From the NCBI RefSeq assembly GCF_040802235.1, contig NC_133172.1, positions 28,291,738 to 28,355,737 of the forward strand: a stretch of 64,000 bases of DNA, given 5' to 3'. Positions 45,603 to 58,378 of the stretch are shown in pieces. The DNA is from Manis javanica. Its lineage: Eukaryota; Chordata; Mammalia; Pholidota; Manidae. Made by a program: the position numbers and the translations under genes. Numbering within the stretch: the first letter of the stretch is position 1; each line of letters opens with the position of its first letter. The notes under the pieces are model-generated. The model had not been told where the DNA came from, did no database searches, and was given only the letters and a program-made list of their open reading frames with translations.

Positions 45603-45974
45603 CTGTAGACAAAAACAGAAGAATTAAAATTACACATTTGAACTTAAAAATAAAATTCTACTATGACCAAAAAGCAAAGTAGCTTATTAAAAATCAGTCA
45701 GTTCATTTACTAAAAGCCACTAAATTTAGGGCTAAGATTATTGATGATCCTGTAGAGTTCAGATTTTACTCAGAGAAGTGAACTAGGATAGAATTTTTGG
45801 TAAGATGCTTTGATATTTTCTTTGATCCTGTGAGAATTATTCTTAGATAAACTTATCAAGTGAACTTTGGACATTGTTAAGTTATCCAAATAAAGTCTAA
45901 AAACAATCTTAGACATTCTTTTTACATCTTTGTTGACTTGCTGAATTTGAAAACTTGAACTCTAAGGCTACATA

Positions 45975-46145
45975 GTCATATAATTTTTTTATTGAGTATA
46001 ACTGATATACAATCTTATGTTGGTTTCAAATATACAACATAGTGGTTCAACAGTTACCCATATTATTAAATTCTCACCCCCTCTAATGAGGTTACTATGT
46101 GTCAATGTAGAATGATATTACAGAATCATTGCATAGTCATATGAT
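45975..46145 (-). mobile_element. L1 3' UTR fragment
   Basis: Minus-strand L1 3' end: the plus strand reads TTTATTGAGTATAACTGATATACAA and then 3' UTR text to about 46140. It is intronic and in the same orientation as ITFG1. Confidence 0.7.
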
Positions 46146-46539
46146 TTTGATAAGATTTCTATATCATCTTATTTTTTTGATCCCCTGTTCATATACGCAC
46201 TGGGACCAACTAATTACAAGAGCCATTTGTCCAAGTGGGTGGACATAGATGGCTTGTGCAAAGCTTTTACCATTTCTGTGTCATGTTGGAGGGTTTATAT
46301 TACTATAATTATGTTCACATTTCTTAAAAAATCACTTTTACAAGTCTCTCAATGTTATCATGAAGACTTAGCATAAATAGAACTAGGTCTTTCCTCTATA
46401 ACCGTCCATGTAGTATGCATTTGCAAACCCTGAAAAGCCTAAAATTGAGGTTCTTATCACCAAAACAGCAGGAGGTTATATACAAAGAAATTTTTGTTCT
46501 CCCTGAAAATAGAAAATGGATATATTTTCATTTTAAAAT

Positions 46540-46895
46540 TCCCTACTGTTATATATTGCTGTCAAGTTCTCCCGTAGGTCTGTTAATAGTGGCTTGATAT
46601 AGTTTGTTGCTTTTATATTGGGTGCATAAATATTTATAAATGTCATAACCTTTTGTTGCATTGACCCCCTTACCATTATGTAATGCCCTTCTTTGTCTTT
46701 TGCTACAATCTTTGTTGTAAAGTCTATTTTGTCCAATATCAGCATAAATACTCCAACTTGCTCTGGGTTTTCATTTGCATGGGCTCTTTCCATACCTTCA
46801 CGTTTCAGTCTGTGTGTGTCCTTACATTTGAAATGAGTCTCTTGTAGGCAGCATATACATGGGTCTTGTTTTTTTAATCCATTCTGCTTATTTTC
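46540..46895 (-). mobile_element. L1 ORF2 endonuclease fragment
   Basis: The minus strand encodes pieces of the L1 endonuclease: LDKIDFTTKIVAKDKEGHYI, then TFINIYAPN. No catalytic set is complete. Old and truncated at both ends. Confidence 0.85.
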
Positions 46896-48284
46896 ATTTC
46901 AAAAGTTTAGTAAAGGTAAGACCACTGTGATGAATAGCAAGTAGCAATTGACTTATTTTGGGATAATTAAAATTTATTGATCCATAAGTTAGCCTCTAGT
47001 CAATAAATCTCAAAATACACCTCAAACTAAAATCAATTTTTTTTATTATGTACATAAATTTGAAAATAACATTTCTTCAGAAATAACAAGAGAAACAGAA
47101 AAATGTTGAGGTTATGGAAGAAAGCTGTAACAGAATTTTCCAGAAATTCAGGAGTGAGAAAACTCTAAGAAAACAAATAATGTTAATTAGTTGAGATAAT
47201 TATTCTTAGTCCCTTCCTCATACTTAAAAAAATTTTTTTTTCATGAGATTTTGGTAGTTCTACTTTTAAAACAGGTTTTGAAAATCCATGAATATAGTAC
47301 TTTTGGTAAGAAAAAAACTGGACAAAAGGCCAATCCTCAGTTTCTTACTCAGAAGCAATCATTCTTATCAGTTTCTTGCATGTCCTTCCATAGATAGCCT
47401 ATGCATATATAAACATGTACGCACAGATTTTTTTTTTTTTTACAGATATCTTTTTAAAGTCACAAATGATTGCTTATTAGCTGTACTCTTGAATGCATTT
47501 TCCTTTTCTTGTCTTTTACTTACCACTCTATTTTAGGAGACTATTCTATGTCATGATGTTGCACCATATAGGAGTAGCATAATTTAATTTCCTATTCATG
47601 GTGCAGATTTTTTACTTTCATTGTAAATTTTATGTATAGAAAACTAACAAAAATACAATACAGGCCTATTAGAAAATTCTGAACCCAGACTATATAACTA
47701 TTTCTACTGATGCTATCCTACTTAAAACAGTAGTGTATTAAGTTGTTTTCTTCAGTAATTTGGTTCTAAAGTCCATAAATCCACCGTAAAATACACCTGT
47801 TCATATGCTGGTAAATTGGCTATCATTGGATGGAGAGAAGCCCTGACTGCCAGTTTTCATAGTGTACATACTACCTTCATAGCTGATTTTAATGTGACCT
47901 CACTGAACAGAACTGGAATGAGCTGCAAGCTGTGTCTAGCAAACACTGTATATATCCTATCTAAAAACTTAATGAAAAAAACAATACAGCCTGCATTTTG
48001 AGAAGAAATATAATGGGCAGGACCCCACTGGTTACATATTCATAGATACATTACACTATTTCTCTTTGGTTATTTTTTCATATTGATATCAGACTAGTCT
48101 TAAGAACAAGTTATATTCTTTCCAGTGAAATTTAAATGGTAGTGAATATCTTTATAATCTGTTTTTAAAAAAAGATGGAATCAACCTAGTAATTTAAAGA
48201 AAAGTGAACAAAGATTAAGGTTTCAGAGTTTAATTCTATATTATAAAAGGAACATACTCTGTTAATAAGGGTAAAAATACCTAC

Positions 48285-48470
48285 TGTTCTCTGAAAACTC
48301 ACTATATGCTGGCACTGTGTTAACATATTTCATCCTTATAAGGGAGGTATTCTATATCCCATTCTGCAGAGGCAGAGATTGATCCTCAGAGAAGACAAAG
48401 GACTAGCTCCAAATCTCAGTCAGCATGAATCTTAGTTTCTAGCTTATGTCTGACTCCAGAATTTGTACCT
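48285..48470 (+). repeat. MIR SINE
   Basis: ACTATATGCTGGCACTGTGT, ATATCCCATTCTGCAGAGGC and TCAGAGAAGACAAAGGACTA follow the MIR order; strongly diverged. Confidence 0.7.
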
Positions 48471-48839
48471 AACCACTGTGGAACATATACCAGTTCTCAA
48501 AGCATTTATTTAAAAGATTAATGCTTGTGAAAAAATTCAGTATTCTGAAATTTTAGAATTTATAGCTAGTAAACTGAAGGCCAGGCCATTTAAGCAGAAT
48601 ATGTAGAAATTCCTAATTAACCTGCTGTTTTTGTAATGAGGTTTAATTTGTTCTTCATGAAAAATGCTGGAGATCTTTTGTGTAGGAATGATTAGTCATT
48701 TAAGTTTTGCTTTAAGCAAATTAAGTGATGGCATATATGGTAATGCAGTAGGAACAGAGAGAGTTTTAAAAAGATGTAACTGTATCTATGATTCAGAGTT
48801 GACTATTTTTACTAAATTCAGTTCAAGCAAGGACATTAC

Positions 48840-48922
48840 CTTCGAGGAATATTGTGAGGATATGGAATGACAATCAGCTGGGAATTTGGAATGATTGCAG
48901 TCCATTCTTGTTTTCGTATAGA
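48840..48922 (-). CDS. ITFG1: ITFG1 exon (membrane-proximal extracellular segment)
   Basis: 83 bases encoding 27 residues (SIRKQEWTAIIPN, then SQLIVIPYPHNIPR) plus the first two bases of a Ser codon completed in the next exon. It matches human ITFG1 apart from Ile where I recall Val in HNVP. Acceptor CTTCCCAG and donor AAG/GTAATG are consensus. This stretch links the propeller to the membrane anchor. Confidence 0.95.
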
Positions 48923-49538
48923 CTGGGAAGAGAATTTAAGAACATTTAACATCCAGTATACATTAAAAACAGTTATCATTCTAAATAAATATGGCAAAAG
49001 CTTAAGAACTATTTGATTAACTGAAATTCTAGGTATGGACTGAGCTAAATTTATGTCTGTTAAGCCCAAAATAGGCCTGTGCCCTCTTGACAAAAAGTTT
49101 TTTTTTGATCTTTTCAGGGAAGGATTATACTTCTGTCTCATGGATTCATTAATTCAACAAATATTTATTGCACACACTTAAGCACCAGGCACTTTTCAAC
49201 ATACTATGTACAAATACTGCTAGCAGCAAAAAATTCAAGTTGAGATGGAGTCTGACAATAACTAAGATAAATAAAAAATATATAAGTTAGATGGTGAAAA
49301 TGATAAGTAAAAAAAGCAGGTAAGAGGGATAAGAAGCTGTGAAGTCTATGAGAAAGGTAGCGGAGAATTATCTTCAAATTATGATGTGCTCTATGTAAGA
49401 TAAGTTTAGATAGGTCACTATCAATCATTTTTTTTATCCTTTAAGGGAATAAAAAATACCTGAATTATTTGAATTCAAATATTTGAATAGAGATTTTGAA
49501 ACACAGATTCATTGCAAACAAAATAAATTGTTACTCAC
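48923..49538 (-). other. ITFG1: ITFG1 intron with an ancient repeat at about 49141-49330
   Basis: 0.62-kb intron with GT/AG borders. Inside, AATTCAACAAATATTTATTG and the following A-rich part resemble a common ancient mammalian repeat (AACAAATATTTATTGAGC type); the family was not assigned. Confidence 0.75.
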
Positions 49539-49663
49539 CTTCTCTCCAGATGGACGGGGAATACCAACATGAAGATGATCAAGAAAATTTGCACTTCGAC
49601 CTAAACCAAGTACATTGTATGGTAGCTGGAGAGCTAAATGTGCTGACTGGCTAAGTTGTCCAG
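49539..49663 (-). CDS. ITFG1: ITFG1 exon (C-terminal part of extracellular domain)
   Basis: 125 bases: two bases completing an Ala codon, then 41 residues (GQLSQSAHLALQLPYNVLG, then LGRSANFLDHLHVGIPRPSGEK in continuation). It ends in phase zero at donor AAG/GTGAGT; acceptor AATTTAG. This is the extracellular part after the FG-GAP repeats. One visible difference from the human protein as I recall it is His for Tyr in DHLYVG. The preceding exon (which should encode the stretch ending NGYLKNGS) was searched for and is not in the window. Confidence 0.95.
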
Positions 49664-49794
49664 CTAAATTTATTGAAAAAAAAAAGAAAGACATTTTGGG
49701 AAACACTGCTCTCATCAAATACTAAAATGATTAAATGTTAAAAATTTAAGTGCCAGAACTTATTCTTTAAGGATAAAAATATGAAATACTAATG

Positions 49795-51249
49795 ATTCAC
49801 TTTTTAAAGAAATTAGCTTTACTGAGATATAATTCATATACCATAAACATCACCCATTTACAGTGTATAGGTAAGTGGTTTTAAGTACATTTAAAAAGTT
49901 GTCCAGCCATAATCAAATTGTAGAACATTTTTATTGCTCACAAAAGAAATCCTATACCCAGTAGTAGTTACTCTTACTTCTAGCCCCTACCTTCCCAGCT
50001 GTAGGTAACCACTAATGTACTTTCCATATAGATTTGCCTATTCTGGAAATTCAAATATATATAATCATGCAGTATGTGGTCTTTTTATGATTAATGCTGC
50101 TGTGAATATTCACATACAAGTTTTTGTGTTGACTTACGTTTTACAAAATGGCTGTGACATTCCACAATCCCATCAGTAATGCACGAGGGTTCCAACTTTT
50201 TACATCCTCAGTAACAGTTTGTCTTTTTGATTACAGCCATGCTAGTGGTTGTTAAGTGGTATCTCGTTATGGCTTTTATTTACATTTACCTAGTGACTAA
50301 TAATGCTAAGCTTTTTTTCATGTGCTTATTGGCTATTTGTGTAGCTTCTTTTTTTTTTATTTCTATAAGGTTGTTAGCAGTCTCCTCACTGTATTTTAGT
50401 AATTTGAGTCTTCTTTATTGGCCAGTCTAGCTAAAGGTTTGTAAATTCTATTAATCTTAAAAAAAAAAAACCCACAACTCTTGGTTTAACTGGTTTTCTC
50501 TAGGCTTTTCTATTCCCTGCTTAATTCCTCTCATTATTTCCTGCTTTCTGTTTGTTCTGGGTTTAGTTTGCTTTTCATTTTTCTAGTTTCTTAAGATGGA
50601 AATTGATTTCAGATTGCTTTTATTCCTTAATACAGGTATTCACCACAATAAATTTCCCTCTAAGCACTGCTTTAGCTGCATCCCACACATTTTGGTATAT
50701 TTGGTTCATTCACCAAAAGTGTTTTCTAGTTTCCCTTATGATTTCTTTTTTTTACCTATTGGTTTTTTAGGAGTGTGTTGCTTAATTTCAACATACGTGG
50801 GCATTTACAAATTATTACTGATTTCTAATATCACACCACTGTAATTGAGGAACATGCTTGGGATGATTTCAGTCCTTTTAAATTTACTGAGACTTGTTTT
50901 ATGACCTAGCAGATGGTCTATCCTGGAAAATGTTCCTTGTGCACTTGAGAAGAATGCATATTCTGCTCGTGCTGGTTAGAGTGTTCTACACATCTGTTAG
51001 GTTTAGATTTAGTTGGTTTACAGTCATTTTCTCTTTCCTTACTGATCTTTTGCTTAGTTGTTTGATCTATTATTGAAAGTGGGGTATTAAGTCTCCAATC
51101 ATTTACTATTGAATTACTGATTCTCTCCTCAATTCTTCATGTATTTTGGGGGCTTTGTTGTTATGTACATCTGTCTTTATAGCTGTTAAATGTCTTCCTT
51201 ATAGATTGACTTTTTTATTAGCATTATAAAATGTCCTTCTTTGCCTCTA
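49795..51249 (-). mobile_element. Old L1 sequence, minus strand, two pieces
   Basis: 49795-50090 is an L1 3' UTR (plus strand reads AGATATAATTCATATACCAT and following text); 50090-50430 and 50460-51249 are ORF2 in decayed form (for example the complement of AAATGTTCCTTGTGCACTTG). It continues at 53776 after the insertion of a younger L1. Confidence 0.7.
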
Positions 51250-51261
51250 TTAACAATTTTT
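51250..51261. repeat. Target site duplication of the 51262-53763 L1, left copy
   Basis: TTAACAATTTTT, repeated at 53764-53775 at the other end of the insertion. Confidence 0.75.
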
Positions 51262-53763
51262 TTCTTCTATTTTTTTATTAAAGTATTATTGATATACACT
51301 CTTATGAAGGTTTTGCATGAAAAACAATGTGGTTACTACATTCACCCACATTATTGATCCCCTCCCATACCCCACTGCAGTCACTGTCCATCAGTGTAGT
51401 AAAATGCCACAGAGTCACTACTTGTCCAATCTGTGCTACACTGTCTCCCCATGATACCTCCCACACCATTTGTACTAATCATAATACCCCCCAATCACCT
51501 TCTCCCTCCCTCCCAACCCACCCTCCCCTACCCTTGCCTTTGGTAACGCTAGTCCCTTCTTGGAGTCTGTGAGTCCACCGCTGTTTTGTTTAGTTTTGCT
51601 TCCTTGTTATACTCCACAAATGAGGGAAATAATTTGGTATTTGTCTTTCTCTGGCTGACTTATTTCACTGAGCATAATACCCTCTAGGTCCATCCCTGTT
51701 GTTGCAAATTGTAGGATTTGTTCCTTTCTTATGGCTGAATAGTATTCCATTGTGTATATGCACCACATCATCTTTATCCATTCATCTACTGATGGACACT
51801 TAGGTTGCTTCCATTTCTTGGCTTTTGTAAATAATGTTGTGATAAACATAGGGCTGCATCTGTCTTTTTCAAACTGGAGTGCTGCATTCTTAGGGTAAAT
51901 TCCTAGGAGTGGAATTTCCAGGTCAAATGGTATTTCTACTTTTAGTTTTTTGAGGAACCTCCATATTGCTTTCCATAATGGTTGAACTAGTTTACATTCC
52001 CACCAGCAGTGTAGTAGGGTTCCCCTTTCTCTGCATCCTTGCCAGGATTTGTTCTTATAGTCTTTTTGATGTAGGCTATCTTAACTGGTGTGAGGTTATA
52101 TCTCATTGTGGTTTAATTTGCATTTCTCTGATGATTAGTGATGTGCAGCATCTTTTCATGTGCGTGTTGGCCATCTGAATTTCTTCTTTGTAGACTTGTC
52201 TGTTCATTTTTTAAGCAGGTTATTTGCTTTTTGGGTGTTGAGGTGTGTGAGTTCTTTGTATATTTTTGGATGTTAACCCCTTGTCGGATATGTTGTTTAC
52301 AAATACATACTCTCATACTGCAGGATGCCTTTTTGTTCTGCTGATGGTGTCCTTTGCTGTACAGAAACTTTTTAGCATGATTTAGTCCCATTTGTTCATT
52401 TTTTATTTTGTTTCCCTTGCCTGAGGAGATGTGTTCAGGAAAAAGTTGCTCATGTTTATATTCAGGAGATTTTTGCTTATGTTTTTAAGAGTTTTATTGT
52501 TTCATGACTTACATTCAAGTCTTTGATCCATTTCAAATTTACTTTTGTGTATGGGGTTAGGCAATAATCCAGTTTCCTTATCTTGCATGTTGCTGTCCAG
52601 TTTTGCCAACACCAGCTGTTGAAGAGGCTGTCATTTCCCTGTTGTATGTCCTTGGCTCCTTTATCATATATTAATTGACCATATATGCTTTGGTTTATAT
52701 CTGGGCTCTCTAGTCTGTTCCATTGGTCTATGGGTCTGTTCTTGAGCCAGTACCAAATTGTCTTGATTACTGTGGCTTAGTAGTAGAGGTTGAAGTTGGG
52801 AAGCGAGATCCCCCCAACTTTATTCTTCCTTCTTAGGATTGCTTTGGCTATTCGGGGTCTTTTGTGGTTCCATATGAATATTAGAACTATTTGCTCATTT
52901 GTTGAAGAATGCTGTTGGTATTTTGATAGGGATTGCATTGAATCTGTAGATTGCTTTAGGCAGGATGGCCATTTTGACAATATTAATTCTTCCTATCCTA
53001 GAGCGTGGGATGAATTTCCATTTATTAGTGTCTTCCTTAATTTCTCTCATGAGTGTCTTGTAGTTTTCAGAATATAGGTCTTTCACTTCTTTCATTAGGA
53101 TTATTCCTAGGTGTTTTATTCTTTTTGATGCAATTGTGAAAGGAATTGTTTTCCTGATTTCTCTTTCTGCTAGTTCATTGCTAGTATATAGGAATGCAAC
53201 AGATTTCTGTGTATTAATTTTGTATCCTGCAACTTTGCTGAGTTCAGATATTAGATCCAGTAGTTTTGGAGTGGTTACTTTAGGGATTTTTATGTACAGT
53301 ATCATGTAATCTGCAAACAGGGAGAGTTTAACTTTTTCTTTCCCATTACAGATGCCTTTCATTTCTTTGTGTAGTCTGATTGCCATGGCTAGGACCTCCA
53401 GAACTATGTTGAATAAAAGTGGGGAGAGTGGGCATCCTTGTCTTTTTCCCGATCTTACAGGAATGGCTTTCAAGCTTCTTGCTGTTTAAGTATGGTGTTG
53501 GCTGTGGGTCTGTCATATATGGCCTTTATTATGTTGAGGTACTTGCCCTCTATACCCAATTTGTTGAGAATTTTTATCATGAATGGATGTTGAATTTTGT
53601 CAAATGCTTTCTCAGCATCTATGGAGATGATCCTTCTTGTTGCTGATGTGGTGGATGATGCTGATGGATTTTCAAATACTGTATTATACTTGCATCCCTG
53701 GAATAAATCCCACTTGATAATGATGGATGACCTTTTTGATGTATTTTTGAATTTGGACTCTGG
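51262..53763 (-). mobile_element. 5'-truncated L1 of intermediate age in ITFG1 intron
   Basis: 2.5-kb minus-strand L1 with complete 3' UTR (51280-51600) and ORF2 from the RT region to the C-terminus. Readable pieces include 53473-52895 ([16 protein letters not shown] motif degenerated to FADY) and 51849-51607 ([10 protein letters not shown]). It is bounded by a 12-bp duplication. Same strand as ITFG1. Confidence 0.85.
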
Positions 53764-53775
53764 TTAACAATTTTT
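53764..53775. repeat. Target site duplication of the 51262-53763 L1, right copy
   Basis: TTAACAATTTTT, matching 51250-51261. Confidence 0.75.
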
Positions 53776-54408
53776 GTCTTAAAGTCTCATTTTATGTGAT
53801 AGTAGAATGGCCACTTAAGCTGTCTTTCATTTACTCTTTACATGGTCTACTTTTGCCCAAGTTTTACTTTCAATTTATTTGATATCTTTGAATCTAAAGT
53901 GTATTGTTTGTAGACAGCATGTAGTTGGGTCATATTTGATTATCCATTCTGCCAATCTTAAACTTTTGATAGGAGTGTTTATTGCACTTATTTTTAATGT
54001 AAACTTTGATGACGTAGGATTTCTGTATGCCATTTACTATTGATTTTGTATATGTCATGTCTTTTTAATTCTTCTATTACTACATTACTGTTTTCTTTTG
54101 TTAAATGTTTTCTAGTATATCATTTTAGTTCCCTATTTGTTTCTTTTATTCCATATTTTTGAATTATTTTCTTGGTAGTTGCCCTGAGGATTAGCATATT
54201 AACTTAGAATAAAAAAACTCCTATTCCTAGTGCATATAACAACTTTGCTCCAATATAGGTATGTTCCCTCCCCACTTGTTTGTGCTATTGTTATACAAAT
54301 TGTATTTTTATGCATTACTAGCTCATCAACCAAAGTTTATAATTATTACTTTATTCAGTTGACTTTTAAATCAGATAGGAAATAAGGGGTATTACATTAC
54401 AAAAACAC
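53776..54408 (-). mobile_element. Old L1 sequence, minus strand, continuation
   Basis: Continues the old L1 interrupted at 51249 (AAAGTCTCATTTTATGTGATAG and the following text toward the 5' part of ORF2 and the inter-ORF region). It is interrupted again by an RPL36 retrocopy. Confidence 0.65.
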
Positions 54409-54428
54409 ACCATATTTTATTTTTATCC
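54409..54428. repeat. Target site duplication of the RPL36 retrocopy, left copy
   Basis: ACCATATTTTATTTTTATCC; it matches 54804-54823 at 19 of 20 positions. Confidence 0.85.
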
Positions 54429-54803
54429 TGAAAAGGTTTATATGCAGTTTATTATAAGGTTTATTATATCAATCCTTCATGGCTGCCAGGATGTTGCTGA
54501 GCTCCTCTTTCTTCCTTTTGGCATGGTTGTATACCCCTATCCTTTTCTTCAAGAACTTAAGGCCCACTTGTCTTTGGAGACTTGGAGCAACTTTCTATGG
54601 TGTGCTGCTCATGTGGGACAAAGCTGCACACTTCTTCGATCATATTCTGCATGAACTTGGAGTGCTTGGTGAGGCACCCTTGGTGGTGGCTGTTTGGCCT
54701 GCATGTGTTCTTGGTCACCTTGTTGGCCTTGTTAAGGCCCATGGCCATGGGGCAGCATAGAGCCAACGCTGCTGATCTTCAATGGTTTCTGTGGTAGATG
54801 GTT
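54429..54803 (-). pseudogene. RPL36: RPL36 processed pseudogene
   Basis: Intronless minus-strand copy of the ribosomal protein eL36 mRNA. The initiation codon is TTG (54766-54764) in place of ATG; then ALCCPMAMGLNKANKVTKN, LTKHSKF and MIEEVCSFVPHE follow the ribosomal protein. A frameshift near 54610 moves the rest to another frame ([20 protein letters not shown] and LSNILAAM). Several residues differ and the last few are lost. A 20-bp target site duplication with one mismatch shows L1-type insertion, into an old L1. The TTG start and the frameshift make it non-functional. Confidence 0.9.
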
Positions 54804-54823
54804 ACCATATTTTATATTTATCC
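54804..54823. repeat. Target site duplication of the RPL36 retrocopy, right copy
   Basis: ACCATATTTTATATTTATCC; one mismatch from 54409-54428. Confidence 0.85.
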
Positions 54824-55330
54824 ACAGTGTCACTGTTTTTCACTTATTTGCAGAGTCCAGTTACTGTCTAGTTGTCCTCTCAGTTCAGCCTGAAGGGCTC
54901 CTCTTAATATTTCTTATAGAGGAAGTCTGCTGGAGATGGAATTTTGTTTTTGTTTAACTAGAAATGTCTAAAATTTTTCATTTTTGAACAAAACCTTTGC
55001 CACATAAAGAATTTTTGGTTGAAAGTTTACCTTTTCTCTTTTTAGCAATTTGAATGTATGATTCCATCTCGCTTCTATGGTTTCGGGTAAGTCAGCTTTT
55101 AATATTATTGAGGTTGTCTTGTATGTGATAAGTAATGTCTCCTGCTGCTGTCATGAGGTCTTTGTTTTTTGACAGTTTGACTTTGTGTGGATCTCTTTGA
55201 ATTGATCTGACTTGGAGTTTTTTGAGTTTCTCAGATGTGCAGATTAATGTTTTTCATTGAATTTGGGTGGTTATTTCTTCTGATATTTATTCTCCCATTT
55301 CAGAGTGCTTTGGGCATAGGCATTTTAATT
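54824..55330 (-). mobile_element. Old L1 sequence, minus strand, ORF1 and upstream region
   Basis: Plus-strand text such as ATTTCTTATAGAGGAAGTC and CCATCTCGCTTCTATGGTTT corresponds to degenerated L1 ORF1 and inter-ORF sequence on the minus strand; it fades near 55330. Confidence 0.6.
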
Positions 55331-56935
55331 GAACTCCAAAGGTCCGTCCTATACACTGACTGTGAGGCTGCTGGCTTTTCATGGCTGCAACACTTCTGCA
55401 CCACTAAGTAGGGAAGGGAGATGGGATGGAAATAGCCTAAGTTAAAATACCACAGACATTACTGAGGATCTGTATTTCCTTTTGGATAGATGATGCACAG
55501 TTTATCCATTCTGTGGCTTGGGTTAATTTTCAGAGTTCCAAAATGGTTGAAATTAGTTGTTTGGCCAGTATTTTTGTTGTTTTGGGGAGAACAGGTTCAT
55601 GAGGTTCTCACAGTGGCATGACAAAAAAATTTCTCCTTATTATGGTTCACTTTTAAAAAGTGTATATATTTGCTAGGTATTTGTTACATAATTAAAATGA
55701 ACATTTATAAAAATGACAAGATTAATTAATATCTAAATATTTTAATATTCAGTGGGGTTCTGTTAAGCATTAGTAATGTTACTCAGAAGTATGAAGGCAC
55801 TGGAAAGTATATGTACTCATTTTTTAATAGCTCTTATGTTAGAAATAGAGAAAATGGAAAGGAATAGTGAATTTTTAGATAGGCATTAAAAATGTATATA
55901 AAACTGTAAAGCAATATAGTGAATGCTGCTCTGTAGAATTAGTCTGCTTTGTGGAGTTATGCTAATTGAATACTAATGCCTACAAGAAGAGTGTCCCACA
56001 CAGTAAATACTCAATACATAACAGCTATCTTTACTAACATGAAATTTATTACATAGTTGAGGTAAAAATTAAATACAAGGGATTATATTACACTTCTAGC
56101 AAAGACTGACTTGACAGACATGAAACTAGACTTATAAATTATTTTCCTATCAAAGAACCAAAAGAGAACATTTATCAATAGTACTCCATTTAAAAGATCA
56201 AATAACAAATTTCAAATTAAAACTGTATGTTTAATAAGACTTAAAAATTATTAAAAAGAATGAAAACAAAATTATCCAAAATCTAAAAATAAAGACATAA
56301 TTTATAGTTATATCTCAGCAAAGTTTTTAATCAAGTAATTGTTTTCTCCAAGGCTGTTCATATACAAATAAAGATGTCAGCATACTTTAGTATTCTTGCT
56401 CTTTACTCAATATTATTTCTTGAATATTTCCTCATCAAATAAAACACTTAAAAAATAGATGAACAGAGTAAAATTAAAGCAACACTTAAATCCCATTAAG
56501 AGAAAAGCAGATAACACATTTAAAATACATATATACACATCTTTTAAAATTATTTCTCTAAAACTGTATCTACAGACATTACCAAAAACATAATTTTATT
56601 GCCTATATAGTACCTTCCTAAGTCATCATTAAAAAAAATTAATGTACTGTGGGAGATCAAGGATTTTTCCTAATCTTTCACTATTATAAATAAAGGCTTA
56701 TCAGTATTTATCTGCATCCACATTATTTTCTTATTCCTAGATATGGAATACTGAATCAAGGAGTAGAAAGACTACTCATTGGGTGAAAGAATAGCCTCTT
56801 CAACAAATTATACAGGGACACCTGGATGATGACATACAAAAAGCCTGATTTCTAAAAGGAGGTTGGTTTCTAAAAAGATACTACTTTACATTTCCACCAG
56901 TTTTCAATGAGAGCATCCATTTCACTCCATTCTAT
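55331..56935. other. Intronic DNA, nothing recognised
   Basis: AT-rich intron sequence of ITFG1 with no exon, RNA gene or assigned repeat. Short open frames have no recognisable content. Confidence 0.5.
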
Positions 56936-58323
56936 TACTGTTTTTTTGAGGTAAAATTCACAATAATATACAATAAACCATTTTAAAGTATAAAATTAGC
57001 TGGCCTTTAGTGTATTCACAATGTTGTGCAACCACTAGATCCTTGTAGGTTCCAAACACTTTCACCATCCCATGAAGACACTGCATTCAGTAATCACTCC
57101 CCTTCCCTTCTGCTCTGTTAACATCGAGTCGGCTTTCAGTTTCTATTCTACATGCATCATATAAAAGGAATCATATAACATGTGAGCATTTGTGTCTGGC
57201 TTCTTTCACCTTGCATAATGTTTCCAAAGTTCATATAAGTTGTAGCAAGTATCAGTCTTTCATTCCTTTTTATAGCTGAGTGATACTCCTCGTATGCATA
57301 TACTTTGATTTGTGTGTCTATTCATCCATTGATATTTAGATTGAATTCACCTTTTAGCTATTATAAGTAATGCTGCTATGAACATGGGTGTACAAAAATA
57401 TCACTTTGAGACCTTACTTTCAATTCTTTTGGGTATATACTCAGAAGTGGAACTGCTAGATCATATTTTCTTGAATTTTTTGAGGAATTGCCATACTGTT
57501 TTTCACAGTGGCTGCACCATTTTACATTCTCACCAGGAAGGTATGAAGGATGTCTCTCTTACATCCTCACTGACATTTGTTAATGACTTTTGCATTAGAG
57601 CCATCCTAGTGGTTGTGAAATGGCAGCTGTAGGTTTGATTTGCATTTCCTACATGACCAAAGATATTGAACGTCCTTTTATGTGCTTAGTGGGCCTTTGT
57701 ATATTTTCTTTGGAGAAATGTCTATTCTGTTGATCATTAAAAAAAAATTTTTTTTTGTTGAACTCTTAAAGTTCTTTATATGCTCTGGATACTAGAAAAA
57801 CCAGAGATAAGATCTGAAAATATTTCCTCCCATTCAGTGAAGTTGCCTTTTCACTTTCTTAAAAATGTTCTTTAATGCACAAAAGCTTTACATTTTTAAG
57901 AAGTCCAAGCTATTTTTTCTTTTGTTACTGGTGCTTCTTGTGTCAAATCTAAGAATCATTGCCAAATTTGAGGAAGTGAAGGTTTACCCCTGTGTTTTTT
58001 TCAAAGAGTTTTATAGTTTAAGCTTTTCTAATTAGGTCATGGATCTGTGTTTATTCTTTTAAATGGAGTGAAATAGGGGTCCAACTTCATTCTTTTGTAT
58101 GTCACCACATAGATGTCCCAGCATGGTTTGTTGAAGAGACTATTCTTTCCCCATTGAATGTTCTTGGCTCCTTTGTCAAAAATTAATTGGTCATAGATGT
58201 TTGGGCTTATTTCTGGACTCTCAATTGTATTTCATTGATCTACATGTCTACCTTTATGCCAGTACCACACAGCTGATTACTACAGCTTTGTTGTAAGTTT
58301 TGAACTTGGTTAGAATAAAAACA

Positions 58324-58378
58324 TTTCATAAATGCTCTTTACCATGTTAAGGAAGTCCCCTTCTAGTTCTAATTTGCT
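58324..58378. repeat. 55-bp direct repeat within old L1, displaced copy
   Basis: It matches 59036-59090 at 54 of 55 positions. At this place it replaces the normal L1 text between GTTTTGAACTTGG and TATTGTTTTGACT, so it is the inserted copy. Confidence 0.9.

Larger units (their letters stand above)
45603..48839 (-). other. ITFG1: ITFG1 intron between membrane-proximal and transmembrane exons
   Basis: 3.24-kb intron with GT/AG borders. Holds L1 pieces (45975-46140 and 46540-46895) and a MIR (48285-48470). A stretch at about 47350-47600 resembles an old interspersed repeat but was not assigned. The rest is unrecognised AT-rich intron. Confidence 0.85.

Noticed and set aside
54442..54797. Plus-strand open frames over the RPL36 copy
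   Set aside because: They are antisense shadows of the RPL36 pseudogene.
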